Both the position numbers and the translations under genes were made by a program. From a virus: 40,116 bases of DNA. Numbering within the stretch: the stretch's first letter is position 1; each line of letters starts with the position of its first letter. The notes below the pieces were generated by a model. It saw only the letters and a list, made by a program, of their open reading frames with translations. It did not search any database and was not told where the DNA came from. Below are positions 1 to 7,880 of the stretch, piece after piece. The DNA lies in the IMG/VR virus record IMGVR_UViG_3300027969_000197, positions 1 through 40,116 of that record, one strand, 5' to 3'.

Positions 1-34
1 GATAAAGAGAATATAAAACGATTCGTTTTTTGTG

Positions 35-556
35 TCAACTCAATTTTATTTGAATTGTTTTTGAGATAGGAATTTGTCTAACGCACTCGCCATCAGCTTT
101 ACGATTTCTCCATTCTTTCAATGGGTAATCGAGAATAATATCACCATCAATGATAACTGCTCTGGTGCATTCTCTGTTCATCTGTACATAGTACACCTTA
201 TATTTGTCAGCCATCTCATATGGTATCTTGTCCAAAAATTCTTGGTCCCTACGCCATTGATAATCCTTGCGTTCGATGCAATTGATTTCTCTGAAAGGAA
301 ATGAAACATCTCCCTGCCAGTTTCCATGACGAACTTCGACTTCCCAACACCCGACAACCTTACCGCTATTGTTTAGGGTAAGCACATCAATGCCAAAGGT
401 GTTGGGATTTTCGATATTTTTGTATTGAGGACAGTTTTTATTGAGCACAGATATCATGGCATCCTTGCCCTTGGTATCATAAATCTTATGTTCTGTATTA
501 TCAAAAGATTTTAAAGCACCAGACATACCACGAGAAGATTCTATGCTCTGATACAT
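35..556 (-). CDS. Hypothetical protein, possible PD-(D/E)XK nuclease fold
   Basis: This 173-residue protein is not a family I can name. It has an acidic pattern resembling the core of PD-(D/E)XK nucleases: Asp57 in 'FGIDVLTL' followed by Glu72 and Glu74 in 'WEVEVRHGNW'. The usual catalytic lysine is absent (ExE instead of ExK), so nuclease activity is only a guess. The start codon overlaps the stop of the upstream MazG-like gene as TAATG, which indicates translational coupling. It is the last gene of the window's left unit; the 34 bases beyond its stop hold nothing I can identify. Confidence 0.7.
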   Translation of the reverse strand: MYQSIESSRGMSGALKSFDNTEHKIYDTKGKDAMISVLNKNCPQYKNIENPNTFGIDVLTLNNSGKVVGCWEVEVRHGNWQGDVSFPFREINCIERKDYQWRRDQEFLDKIPYEMADKYKVYYVQMNRECTRAVIIDGDIILDYPLKEWRNRKADGECVRQIPISKTIQIKLS

Positions 557-966
557 TAGAGGTCATTTTCCTTGCGATTTTCGCTGTAGTAAGGATCAAA
601 GGCACCACTAGGATAACGTGCCTTCAGTTTCTCAACATTCTCAGCGATCACTTCGTTTGGATCGATACCCAAAGCATTACAAGCATTTACCCAATACCAA
701 GCAATATCTCCAAGCTCACGCTTCATATGAAAAATATTGTCTTCATTCAAGGGCTTACCTTGAAATAACATCTTCTTGACGATTTCCTGAAACTCACCGC
801 CCTCGCTACCAAGTCCAAAAGCACCAGTTAGCAATAATGGAATATTGACAGTTTCATGTTGATCAAGTTCAATCAGACGTGCAATCAATGTCTGTAGGTC
901 TTTGCTGGCAAGTGATGCAAGTTCAAATGTGAAGTCTGCATACTTGTTTAGATTAATCTCACTCAT
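556..966 (-). CDS. MazG-like nucleoside triphosphate pyrophosphohydrolase
   Basis: The 136-residue protein has the all-alpha NTP pyrophosphohydrolase (MazG/dUTPase-2 superfamily) signature. Glu55, Glu58 and Glu61 lie in 'EGGEFQE' and Glu84/Asp87 in 'KRELGDIAWY'; these acidic residues bind Mg2+ in the family. Such enzymes cleave NTPs or dNTPs to monophosphate and pyrophosphate. In phages they are proposed to purge non-canonical nucleotides or alter ppGpp. I chose ATG at 966 because AAGG lies 8 bases upstream and it overlaps the exonuclease stop by 8 nt; a longer frame starting at 1038 lies inside the exonuclease gene and looks spurious. It fits the dNTP metabolism theme of the window. Confidence 0.85.
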   Translation of the reverse strand: MSEINLNKYADFTFELASLASKDLQTLIARLIELDQHETVNIPLLLTGAFGLGSEGGEFQEIVKKMLFQGKPLNEDNIFHMKRELGDIAWYWVNACNALGIDPNEVIAENVEKLKARYPSGAFDPYYSENRKENDL

Positions 967-1627
967 TTTCATACCTTTCATGATATTCAATGCACATTTT
1001 CTTTGCTTTTGGTAGATAGTCCTTAGCCTTACGGACAAAGATTTGTGCTTCGCTACGTTCGTCTACACCAATTGCGACAACGATGTTGGGATATAGCATT
1101 CCTGTTCTTTCCCAAAGCATGAAAGAGTACATGGACGTTTGGAGAAAATAACTCTCAATCCATTCTTCTTTCTTTTCTTTTTCGGATGTTTTGAAATCGA
1201 TGATCGATGGAAGACCACGATACTCAGCAACCAGATCGACTGAACCAGCAGTCTTCAATGTGTCTGAATATAACTGTCCTTCAGAACTTCGAATATTGTT
1301 GACGTTATCCCTGACAAAGTTTCGAAGTTGATAATAACAACGAGTTGTCAAAGGCATTTCACCAGCCATATCTACAGCTTCATTCAACACATACTTTTCA
1401 CAGATTGCATGGACCGCTGTACCACGAGCAGAAGCTTGCTTCATCTTACGATTGGCTTCTTCTTCTCCAACCCTTTCACGCCAACGATCAAGACCAGACT
1501 TGTCTGTCATAGCGCCAAGGATTGTGGTAACAGAGGGATACTTCTTCCCGTTAGGGATTTGATAGTATCTTTTCGGTCCATTAATCTGCAATAGCTTTGG
1601 TAGCTCTATTAGATCAAGGTTGAACAT
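959..1627 (-). CDS. PD-(D/E)XK exonuclease, RecB/Cas4-like
   Basis: The 222-residue protein carries the RecB-family nuclease motif series. An 'ARGTAVH' helix has His73, then 'GSVDLVAEY' has Asp131, 'SIIDFKTSEK' has Asp144 and Lys146, and the trailing 'QTSMYSF' helix has Gln163 and Tyr167. This order matches single-domain phage exonucleases of the PDDEXK_1 family found in T4-like phages. They degrade DNA from ends and may process recombination or host DNA. The start ATG at 1627 overlaps the previous stop (TAATG) behind the strong binding site AAAGG. It sits with PhoH and the MazG-like gene in one operon. Confidence 0.88.
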   Translation of the reverse strand: MFNLDLIELPKLLQINGPKRYYQIPNGKKYPSVTTILGAMTDKSGLDRWRERVGEEEANRKMKQASARGTAVHAICEKYVLNEAVDMAGEMPLTTRCYYQLRNFVRDNVNNIRSSEGQLYSDTLKTAGSVDLVAEYRGLPSIIDFKTSEKEKKEEWIESYFLQTSMYSFMLWERTGMLYPNIVVAIGVDERSEAQIFVRKAKDYLPKAKKMCIEYHERYENE

Positions 1628-1788
1628 TACCTTTGTTCATTTTTCCAAAGATCAGTAGAAACTACAGGCTTTACAAAAGTTTCTTCAATTGCATCAAAAA
1701 TTTTTACAGCAGTATCAATCATCATATACATATTACCGCCATCATAATTTTCAATCAAATAATATTGTACAAATTCACGCTTATCCAT
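1627..1788 (-). CDS. Hypothetical 53-residue protein
   Basis: This short frame begins MDKREFVQYYLIE and ends KNEQR. Its ATG at 1788 overlaps the upstream stop by 8 nt, and its stop overlaps the exonuclease start as TAATG. Such precise tiling on both sides is typical of real phage genes. The protein is acidic and probably helical, with no motif I recognise. It fills what would otherwise be a 150-base gap between two coding genes. Confidence 0.7.
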   Translation of the reverse strand: MDKREFVQYYLIENYDGGNMYMMIDTAVKIFDAIEETFVKPVVSTDLWKNEQR

Positions 1789-2026
1789 TTTGTATTCCTT
1801 TCACTAAACGTTTATCAAAACCTAGAATGTGACCCTTATTGGATTTAAAAGCAGCATCCCAAATTTCTTCAAAACAACATTGAGCTTCATAAATAATATC
1901 ATGTAAATTACTATCTCCAATATTATAGTGCTTCAATACAAACTCACTTATAAAATCCATTTCTTTAATAAAAGGGAGTGTTTCATTCATTTTATTAAAA
2001 ATTATTTGTGCATTTTCATTATCCAT
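1781..2026 (-). CDS. Hypothetical 81-residue protein
   Basis: A small, mostly helical protein starting MDNENAQIIFNKMNETL. AAAGGA lies about 6 bases before the ATG. It follows the PhoH gene by 14 bases and overlaps the next small gene by 8 nt, so it belongs to the same transcription unit. There is no signal peptide, membrane segment or catalytic motif. Function unknown. Confidence 0.75.
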   Translation of the reverse strand: MDNENAQIIFNKMNETLPFIKEMDFISEFVLKHYNIGDSNLHDIIYEAQCCFEEIWDAAFKSNKGHILGFDKRLVKGIQNG

Positions 2027-2040
2027 TTTTCATTCCTTTA

Positions 2041-2796
2041 TCAATATAGTCCTAATTCATACTCAGCGATAATGAACGATTTGACAAAGCCAGAGCGCAC
2101 AATATCATCAATACCAAATTGAACGGTAGACATAAGGCCCATGCGTTCAAATACTTTCATCATATCCTTAAGACCGGACACTTCATTGTAGCGAGTCGAA
2201 GACAGGTCATCCTGCTTTGTGTCGCCACAAAGAATCACTTTACTATTATCTCCAGTTCTTGTCAAGACGGTTCTTAGCTCAACATAGCGTTGGTTTTGAA
2301 CTTCATCTACGAGGATAATGGCGTTGTCGATGGTGGTTCCACGAAGGAATGATGTGGTGTGGAATTCGATGATTCCTTTTTGCTTAAGGATTTCATAAGC
2401 ATCATCACGGTGGAACAACTCGCAGCAGATAGCTCTATAGGCTGCTTCGAAAATCTCTCCCTTTTCTTTGACATTACCTGGTAAAAATCCTTGATCTTTT
2501 GATGACTGCGTATTGCGAATGATAACGAGTTTTTTGCGAGGTGTTCTTTCATTCATGATTTCGTTAAGTGCAAGAAACATTGAAATGAAAGTTTTGCCAG
2601 TACCAGCACAACCATGTAAGAACAGATTTTTACCCTCATCATATGCATCAAATGTCGCCACTTGATTATCAGTCATTGGGTAGATATCTTCTAAATCAAA
2701 GTGTTGTTGCTTGATAGTTGGAACAAGTTTTATTGTTCCCTTTTCAGCTAGTCTCTGTTGTCTTCTAGTTAAACGCTGAGTGCTTCTGGCTACCAT
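2041..2796 (-). CDS. phoH: PhoH-like P-loop ATPase
   Basis: The 251-residue protein has the PhoH core: Walker A 'GCAGTGKT' at residues 62-69, Walker B 'ILVDE' at 161-165 followed by 'VQNQ', and 'ILCGDTKQDD' near 188-197. PhoH-family proteins are SF1-like RNA/DNA ATPases very common in marine and T4-like phages; their role in infection is uncertain. The length is close to the single-domain phage form. AGGAGCC lies 10 bases upstream of the ATG. Identification as PhoH is secure, function is not. Confidence 0.93.
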   Translation of the reverse strand: MVARSTQRLTRRQQRLAEKGTIKLVPTIKQQHFDLEDIYPMTDNQVATFDAYDEGKNLFLHGCAGTGKTFISMFLALNEIMNERTPRKKLVIIRNTQSSKDQGFLPGNVKEKGEIFEAAYRAICCELFHRDDAYEILKQKGIIEFHTTSFLRGTTIDNAIILVDEVQNQRYVELRTVLTRTGDNSKVILCGDTKQDDLSSTRYNEVSGLKDMMKVFERMGLMSTVQFGIDDIVRSGFVKSFIIAEYELGLY

Positions 2797-2851
2797 ATTG
2801 GTTGGCTCCTAGTGTTGTTAGTGTTATCACTGAAGCATAATATATACCTGT

Positions 2852-3160
2852 CTAGTAAGGCTGTTTTGCTCTTGCTTTGTTCACAGCCTCTCTAGTTTTA
2901 GTTTCTTTGACACCCTTTTTGCCATGTGTTTGAGCAAGAGGTGAATGTGGGTTAGCATCAGATATGCGTGAAAGCATATCTTTAAATCCACTGTCATTTT
3001 TATGGGTGATACCTGCTACCCCAGAAACAAAGTTGGGTGCGGTAATTGTTTGTCGTAGATGTGGATGCTCTTCAAGATATGTTTGAAGAGCATCCCACGA
3101 TCCCCAGAAGTCTTCTTCTGGCTCATCTGTTTCTGTATTGTGGACAGAATATATCGGCAT
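2852..3160 (-). CDS. Conserved T4-like protein, FmdB-like N-terminus without zinc cysteines
   Basis: The 102-residue product starts MPIYSVHNTETDEPEEDF and continues with a 'LEEHPHLRQTITAPNFVSG' stretch. This is the pattern of short FmdB/zinc-ribbon-like phage proteins (MPxYxFxxxxTGE...). The cysteine pairs of genuine FmdB zinc ribbons are missing here. The C-terminal 30 residues are basic (KKGVKETKTREAVNKARAKQ), which would suit nucleic acid or protein binding. It sits between a small acidic/basic protein and PhoH. The family assignment rests on pattern memory and is moderate. Confidence 0.75.
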   Translation of the reverse strand: MPIYSVHNTETDEPEEDFWGSWDALQTYLEEHPHLRQTITAPNFVSGVAGITHKNDSGFKDMLSRISDANPHSPLAQTHGKKGVKETKTREAVNKARAKQPY

Positions 3161-3163
3161 TAA

Positions 3164-3334
3164 TTAAAACTCTTCGTCTAGGTCTAAGAGGTAATCGACA
3201 TTGCGTGTTTTCAACGCATTCTTCATTCTCTTCAGCTTTCTACGTTCTTTTAAACTATCATGATATCCATTGTTGTATTCATCTTCGTCATAATAGTCAT
3301 CAAACTGTGGGCTGCGTGAAAACTTCTTACTCAT
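3164..3334 (-). CDS. Hypothetical 56-residue charged protein
   Basis: The frame starts MSKKFSRSPQFDDYYDEDEYN and ends YLLDLDEEF. CGGAG lies about 8 bases before ATG 3334, and its stop is 3 bases before the next start. The chain has an acidic first third, a strongly basic middle (LKERRKLKRMKNALKTRN) and an acidic tail. That looks like a small DNA-, RNA- or RNA polymerase-binding protein, but no family could be assigned. Confidence 0.7.
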   Translation of the reverse strand: MSKKFSRSPQFDDYYDEDEYNNGYHDSLKERRKLKRMKNALKTRNVDYLLDLDEEF

Positions 3335-3352
3335 TAATAACTCCGGTGGTAT

Positions 3353-3766
3353 TTAAAAAAGCTTTGGAAATGCTTTTAGCACGGTTTTTGCAGAAAGTCC
3401 TTCGAATGGTAGCTTCTTATCCTTTACAGCAATTAGAAGCTTTGCATCTTCAGGGGTTACGGTTTGAAGCAGTTCTAAGAACATAGCTTCTCTCTTGCGA
3501 GGGTTCAAGTTATTATTTCCACCATCAACAAAAAGGTACATACGTCTCGCTTCAAGATAAAGCGAGTTTTCCATGTTTGGATATTCGCATGGAGTATATG
3601 GAGCATCACCTTCTGGAAGAAGCCACTTGATGTTAGGATCAAATGCTCCTGCTAGAACAGTTCTTAGAGCAAAGGTATCATTTGCTTGTAAGCATCTAAT
3701 TTGCTCTTCTTCATTTGGTAACTTTGAAGTAAAGTCCAAAATCCATGCGATTGATTTACGTGCCAT
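3353..3766 (-). CDS. DUF6433-like conserved T4-superfamily protein
   Basis: A 137-residue protein with the conserved block 'EDAKLLIAVKDKKLPFEGLSAKTVLKAFPKLF' in two parts at its C-terminus. I associate this with the DUF6433 family of T4-like phages (function unknown). ATG 3766 was chosen because AGGA lies 8 bases upstream; a start at 3781 would lie within the rnh stop region. It is next to RNase H, an arrangement suggesting a role in replication, but nothing in the sequence shows an active site. Confidence 0.75.
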   Translation of the reverse strand: MARKSIAWILDFTSKLPNEEEQIRCLQANDTFALRTVLAGAFDPNIKWLLPEGDAPYTPCEYPNMENSLYLEARRMYLFVDGGNNNLNPRKREAMFLELLQTVTPEDAKLLIAVKDKKLPFEGLSAKTVLKAFPKLF

Positions 3767-3777
3767 TATTTTTCCTA

Positions 3778-4635
3778 TCAAAATTCATTAATATTGTCAA
3801 TTAGATGTTTTAGTTTGTGTTGAATGAAGTAGTTGAACAAATCATTTCTGCTCTTCTTCACATCTTCCTGTTCTGCATATGATTGATTGATTGATGCCTT
3901 GATATCATCAGGAATCAGAGACAGATCAACCATCTGCTTATTTCTATTGTAACGCTTCAACATTACTTCATCACAAAATTCATCAGGGTTTTGATTGACC
4001 CACTGATCAATCTTTGTTTCCCTTAACTGCTTCTGCCTTACACCAAGCACAAAACAATCGTCTTGTGAAAGGAAGTTAGGCACACCATCGCCTCTGTCGC
4101 CACGTAAAATGTGCTCACGTAGATAACGATCAGGATCACGTTCTTCTAGATATTTTTTGCGTGTGGGATCGTATTGCTTGACGTTGGTATACGTTTGCAA
4201 TTGACGAAAGTCTTTATCGCCAGAAACAATCATGATCTTCTCAAGGGTGTTGCCGTTCTCATGAACTAGCGTACCAATGATATCATCAGCTTCTGCTCTA
4301 TCGATATGAATAACTTTGTATGGGAAATATTCTTTGAGTTCGTCACGAACCTTGTTGAGAACTTCGAACACGGTGTTCCAATCAATCTCAGATTCTTCAC
4401 GATCCTTATGGCGGTTCGCCTTGTAATATGGGTATAGCTCTTTACGCCAACTACGGCGGTCATCGCAAGCAATAATCATCTGTCCATATTCTCTACGGAA
4501 CTTGACGTTGTAACTACGAATAGCATTTAGCACCATATGTCGTAGAAGGTCTTCTTCTACAGGGATGTTAGTATGATTTCCAATCGTTGCCATGAACGTA
4601 GAAATCATTGTTTGAGATAAATCGACTATAAACAC
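3778..4635 (-). CDS. rnh: T4-type RNase H, 5'-3' exonuclease of the FEN family
   Basis: The 285-residue protein has the T4 RNase H/FEN layout: N-terminal 'MFIVDLSQTM', a basic helical arch 'YYKANRHKDREE', the acidic cluster 'RAEADDIIG' (114-118) and 'VSGDKDFRQL' (138-143). These residues bind two metal ions in T4 RNase H, which removes RNA primers and 5' flaps on the lagging strand. The start is GTG at 4635: AAGG sits 9 bases upstream and the nearby ATGs are out of frame. T4 RNase H is about 305 residues, so this is full length. Confidence 0.92.
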   Translation of the reverse strand: MFIVDLSQTMISTFMATIGNHTNIPVEEDLLRHMVLNAIRSYNVKFRREYGQMIIACDDRRSWRKELYPYYKANRHKDREESEIDWNTVFEVLNKVRDELKEYFPYKVIHIDRAEADDIIGTLVHENGNTLEKIMIVSGDKDFRQLQTYTNVKQYDPTRKKYLEERDPDRYLREHILRGDRGDGVPNFLSQDDCFVLGVRQKQLRETKIDQWVNQNPDEFCDEVMLKRYNRNKQMVDLSLIPDDIKASINQSYAEQEDVKKSRNDLFNYFIQHKLKHLIDNINEF

Positions 4636-4664
4636 ATTATCATACCTTATATTTCATGATCTAT

Positions 4665-5027
4665 TTAGTCTTCCAAGTATTCTTCATCAAAACTTTTTGC
4701 CATAATACTTTCAGTTTGCTCAATTGCATCTTCATCACTAACAAAAAGCTCTTCAGCTACTAGGTGTAATGGATGGACAATTCCAACGCTTTTAAATAGT
4801 GCTGCTCTCATCGACTCTACTAGCATACCAGTAGTTTTAAAGCAATCATCATTATTCAGATTAAAACCTTCTTCATAACAACGACTGAAAACAAATGAAA
4901 GAGTTTCGTCAATGATATATTCAACGTGCTCTTTTCTGCCTTCAACGACTTTTGCTTCAACTTCTTCTCTAGTATTAAGAGGACTGTCCCTCTTAGCCTT
5001 TGGGAACATTACTACGTTATCTTTCAT
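4665..5027 (-). CDS. Conserved hypothetical protein
   Basis: A 120-residue acidic protein starting MKDNVVMFPKAKRDSPLN. Its start overlaps the stop of the upstream gene (ATGA) with GAGGA before it, so the two are coupled. The chain is helical with two cysteines (positions near 50 and 62) that do not form a recognisable zinc site. Similar short 'MxxNVVxFPK' openings occur in other T4-like phages, but no function is known to me. Confidence 0.75.
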   Translation of the reverse strand: MKDNVVMFPKAKRDSPLNTREEVEAKVVEGRKEHVEYIIDETLSFVFSRCYEEGFNLNNDDCFKTTGMLVESMRAALFKSVGIVHPLHLVAEELFVSDEDAIEQTESIMAKSFDEEYLED

Positions 5028-6133
5028 TTAGTTATCCTCAATAATATTACATCTTCGTTGATGCGACCAGTTGGTACGGTTGTGTTGGTCTTAATGCCAT
5101 CCATGAATGACCTAAGAGCAATCTTACCTGCACCAAGCAATTGAGGTAGAACTTCTTGTGGTTTGCGTAGACGCTTTGATACAGACTTTTTCTCATCAAA
5201 CTGAGTAACAGTCGTACCCTTAACTGACAAACCACCATCATCAATAGCATGATACACTGATAGCTGTCTATATTTAGTGTTGTAAACCCAGAGAGTTTGA
5301 GCCTTGATAATGTCAACTGGATTGATACTCACAAGCTTTTGCTCAGCATCTTCCTTCTTGAACTTTACCTTTTCGACAAGCTTAGCTGCTGGCTTTACCT
5401 TGATAGCACGTGGCTTACGAACCTGACGTGTAATCTTCATGTTTGCGTGATAGCGATCAGCATCGTCAGCTAGTGTCTTATAGAACTTAAGCCATGAATT
5501 ATACTTCCATGTTGAAAGGTGTTCATATCCATCCTTACTCAACAACTCTTGATATAGAGAAGTAACGTAAGTCAAAACCATATTCATACCAACAGGAGAT
5601 GGCTTCTCAACCTGAAGAAAGTTGTACAAAGAAAATTTTTCATCAACGCCATCAAAAACAAACTTATCAATATGTTCGTCAAGCTTACCACGAAGCTCAC
5701 GAGCCTTTGCGGCGATCTTGTCTTGAATGTTGACAACAACCTTTGGCGCATCGTTATTCTTTTCATGCTTAGCAAAAGAAGCATTTTCTTGAATGTGAGA
5801 ATTAAATTTTTCCATAGACTTATCAGGGAACGACCATCCCTTAAGCATAAGTCTAGCCGTCCATCCCACAGTGGTTATTGTGCGGATTGGTGGTGCAGAC
5901 TTAACATCTGCAATTAAAGTTTCAGCATAATTATTATTCTTCATATATTCCAACAACCAAGCTTTTGCTTGTTCATTATCATAATAATAATTATACCAAC
6001 TTAACGCTTTGCCATAACGAAGATCATTGCTGTCAACAATAGCAACATCGTTTTCTGGCTCTGGTCCTGTCCAACGCTCATCGGCAAACTTTGGGCGACG
6101 AGTGGTGGCTTTTCTTTTTGTTGTTTTAATCAT
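5024..6133 (-). CDS. Conserved T4-like protein of unknown function, basic N-terminus
   Basis: This 369-residue protein begins with a basic tract (MIKTTKRKATTRRPKF). It has a helical middle region, a Lys-rich linker around 240-265 and a C-terminal block containing 'VYNTKYRQLSVYHA' and 'LSVKGTTVTQFDEKKS'. It resembles a conserved cyanophage/T4-like protein of unknown role, and I cannot name a function. It is the first gene after the promoter at 6167-6194. Its Shine-Dalgarno GAGGA lies inside one arm of an 11-bp inverted repeat (6138-6187), described separately. Confidence 0.82.
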   Translation of the reverse strand: MIKTTKRKATTRRPKFADERWTGPEPENDVAIVDSNDLRYGKALSWYNYYYDNEQAKAWLLEYMKNNNYAETLIADVKSAPPIRTITTVGWTARLMLKGWSFPDKSMEKFNSHIQENASFAKHEKNNDAPKVVVNIQDKIAAKARELRGKLDEHIDKFVFDGVDEKFSLYNFLQVEKPSPVGMNMVLTYVTSLYQELLSKDGYEHLSTWKYNSWLKFYKTLADDADRYHANMKITRQVRKPRAIKVKPAAKLVEKVKFKKEDAEQKLVSINPVDIIKAQTLWVYNTKYRQLSVYHAIDDGGLSVKGTTVTQFDEKKSVSKRLRKPQEVLPQLLGAGKIALRSFMDGIKTNTTVPTGRINEDVILLRITK

Positions 6134-6137
6134 AAAA

Positions 6138-6187
6138 TCCTCATGGATACTATAAGTAGATCAATCATAATAGAGCATCCATGAGGA
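6138..6187 (-). promoter_or_regulatory. 11-bp inverted repeat flanking a promoter and covering a ribosome binding site
   Basis: The arms are 6138-6148 (tcctcatggat) and 6177-6187 (atccatgagga), a perfect 11/11 match separated by 28 bases. On the minus strand the downstream arm contains the Shine-Dalgarno GAGGA of the gene starting at 6133. The upstream arm lies in the spacer of the promoter at 6167-6194 and is therefore not transcribed from it. In RNA reading through from upstream, both arms are present and would hide the binding site. Confidence 0.75.
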
Positions 6188-6194
6188 ATGTCAA
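6167..6194 (-). promoter_or_regulatory. Sigma70-type early promoter, TTGACA-N16-TATTAT
   Basis: On the minus strand TTGACA (6194-6189) is followed by a 16-base spacer and TATTAT (6172-6167). Transcription should begin near 6160, about 27 bases before ATG 6133. It lies in the 67-base gap between the GT4 gene and the conserved gene at 5024-6133, and should drive the unit down to position 35. The host sigma factor would recognise it, so it is probably an early promoter. Confidence 0.8.
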
Positions 6195-6200
6195 GGAGTT

Positions 6201-7199
6201 TTATGGAGTTCTATACTGGAAAAATTGACCTTCTGGCTTTGGCAATGCACGTGGCATATCCAAAAGAGTTGTCAATAAACTTTCCCATTGCAATGCACGA
6301 ATATTCCAGTTATAATACACGTTTGCATATGATGACTGTGAGGATAGACGTGACTGCACACCTTCGTCCCAGAAGCTTTGAATTGAGCTATCTAGAACAC
6401 TGTAGAAAACAGATGCGTGTTGGTTAGGGTCTTCTTGCCACTGATACATGTGTGACCAGTTTGCAGAAGTCTCATAGAGTGCTGCAAAGTTAGGATGTAC
6501 ACACATTAGACCAGCAGACATACCTTCCATCAATGTGATGCATGATGTTTCAGGCCAAGTTGATGGGTAGGCAAGAATATGGGTGTTCTTCAGGTTCTTA
6601 CGAAGAGTTTCATTTGGAACAGTACCATGATAGTTGATCTTTGGATGATTCTTGCACTGATCAAACAGCGGCTGGAATTCCTTATCACGTTGCTCCCAAC
6701 CATAAAGCTTAAACGAAGAATAAACATCAAGTTCGATGTTATCATACTTCTCGCATAGCTTATCGAATACAGGAACAAGAATGTTCAGACCACGATGTGG
6801 TGTTGACCAATAGGCAAGACGAATCGTACCATCGTTTGGCTTCTTGTGATCTTCAATAGGATCAATTGCATTCTGCATGACCACACAATGTGACCAAGGA
6901 ATGTTATATGTTTGAATGTATGCTTGCATCTGCCAATTAGACGCAAAGATAATACGATGGAAATTCTTCCATCCATTATTGGCTAGATGATGGGATGCTG
7001 GATCGTTTGGAAGATCATGACACCATAGTAGACGAATCTTTGTCTCATCAAAGTCTTCTTCAATACGAGACACAAAGATTTGAAAGTTTGACAGGAGGTC
7101 TTTAGGAAGACGTTTCTCAAGACCATACTTCATAAGCTCAGTTCCACCCATGGCATTCTTTGCCTGAGTATCCTTACCAAAAATATTCAATTCACTCAT
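6201..7199 (-). CDS. Glycosyltransferase, GT4-like (GT-B fold)
   Basis: The 332-residue protein has GT-B features. The N-terminal segment 'AMGGTELMKYGLEKRLP' resembles the glycine-rich acceptor-side loop, 'IRLAYWSTPHRGLNILVPVF' precedes the C-terminal Rossmann domain, and 'PSTWPETSCITLMEGMSAGL' is the EX7E-like donor-binding region of GT4 enzymes. The substrate cannot be read from the sequence. It overlaps the upstream gene by ATGA, with AAAGGTG before the start. It is far from the main glycan cassette at 27.7-35.5 kb, so it may act on a different target. Confidence 0.85.
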   Translation of the reverse strand: MSELNIFGKDTQAKNAMGGTELMKYGLEKRLPKDLLSNFQIFVSRIEEDFDETKIRLLWCHDLPNDPASHHLANNGWKNFHRIIFASNWQMQAYIQTYNIPWSHCVVMQNAIDPIEDHKKPNDGTIRLAYWSTPHRGLNILVPVFDKLCEKYDNIELDVYSSFKLYGWEQRDKEFQPLFDQCKNHPKINYHGTVPNETLRKNLKNTHILAYPSTWPETSCITLMEGMSAGLMCVHPNFAALYETSANWSHMYQWQEDPNQHASVFYSVLDSSIQSFWDEGVQSRLSSQSSYANVYYNWNIRALQWESLLTTLLDMPRALPKPEGQFFQYRTP

Positions 7200-7465
7200 T
7201 CTTCACCTTTGTTTCCATAAATATTTGCTCTAGCAGCTTTTGGACTGCCATAGAGTGTGTTTGCACGTACCCTAATGAAACGCATGTTGCTTGCTGTGCC
7301 GGGAACTGTAATCCAAGGATTCTGCCCCTTTCTCCAAGCCTCAAGCTTGTTAATCATCTTATCAAATTCTGATCTATCACGACGAACAGCATTTACTGCC
7401 CAACGTCCAATTGAACGGCGTTCACCCTTCGACACCTGTGTCTTACGACTGCGCTTCTTACCCAT
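7196..7465 (-). CDS. Conserved small basic protein
   Basis: The 89-residue protein is strongly basic (MGKKRSRKTQVSKGERRSIGRW at the N-terminus; about 20 Arg/Lys overall). It has a central helix 'SEFDKMINKLEAWRKGQNPW'. Nucleic-acid binding is likely from composition alone. AAGGTGAA lies upstream of the ATG, and the stop overlaps the glycosyltransferase start. I recall similar proteins in T4-like phages of aquatic bacteria, without a function. Confidence 0.75.
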   Translation of the reverse strand: MGKKRSRKTQVSKGERRSIGRWAVNAVRRDRSEFDKMINKLEAWRKGQNPWITVPGTASNMRFIRVRANTLYGSPKAARANIYGNKGEE

Positions 7466-7479
7466 AGTTTATTCACCTT

Positions 7480-7866
7480 TCATTTTTTACCATGATCTAG
7501 AACAGTCAAATTATGTTCACGATCAATATACTTATACTCAATTTCTGTAGGACCGAATTCTTCTAATGCATCAAACACATTTTTAATATCTAACGTAGAG
7601 CACGTATATACATCAAGTTGCATAAGTGCAGGATCAACTTCATCCCAGACATGCATAGCAATATGACTAGTCTCAATAATTGTAACAGCAGTCAAGCCCC
7701 TATTACCAACCATATCAGAATACACTGCATATGGACCCATGAGAATTTTCATGCCAATCTTATCCACGAGCTTCTTCATCCAATCTTGAATTGCTTCAAC
7801 GCACTGTGGCGGATTAAACAATTCTGCTCGTACAATTAGATGCTTATGTTCCAATATCTGTAGCAA
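7480..7866 (-). CDS. speD: S-adenosylmethionine decarboxylase-like proenzyme (SpeD family)
   Basis: A 128-residue protein with the class 1b AdoMetDC pattern: 'HLIV' at the N-terminus, the self-cleavage region 'IIETSHIAMHVWDE' and 'LMQLDVYTCS'. By comparison with Thermotoga SpeD, Ser67 would become the pyruvoyl group, His72 the proton donor in processing (same +5 spacing) and Cys89 the catalytic acid. The residue before Ser67 is Thr66 rather than the usual Glu, with Glu65 one position earlier. The enzyme would make decarboxylated AdoMet for spermidine synthesis. The only plausible start is TTG 7866 (AAAGGG 10 bases upstream); a nearby ATG at 7871 is out of frame. Confidence 0.82.
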   Translation of the reverse strand: MLQILEHKHLIVRAELFNPPQCVEAIQDWMKKLVDKIGMKILMGPYAVYSDMVGNRGLTAVTIIETSHIAMHVWDEVDPALMQLDVYTCSTLDIKNVFDALEEFGPTEIEYKYIDREHNLTVLDHGKK

Positions 7867-7880
7867 CTCATAAATTCCCT

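Noticed and set aside
556-1038. Longer MazG frame from 1038
   Set aside because: The first 24 residues lie inside the exonuclease coding sequence; ATG 966 has a proper Shine-Dalgarno and an 8-nt overlap.
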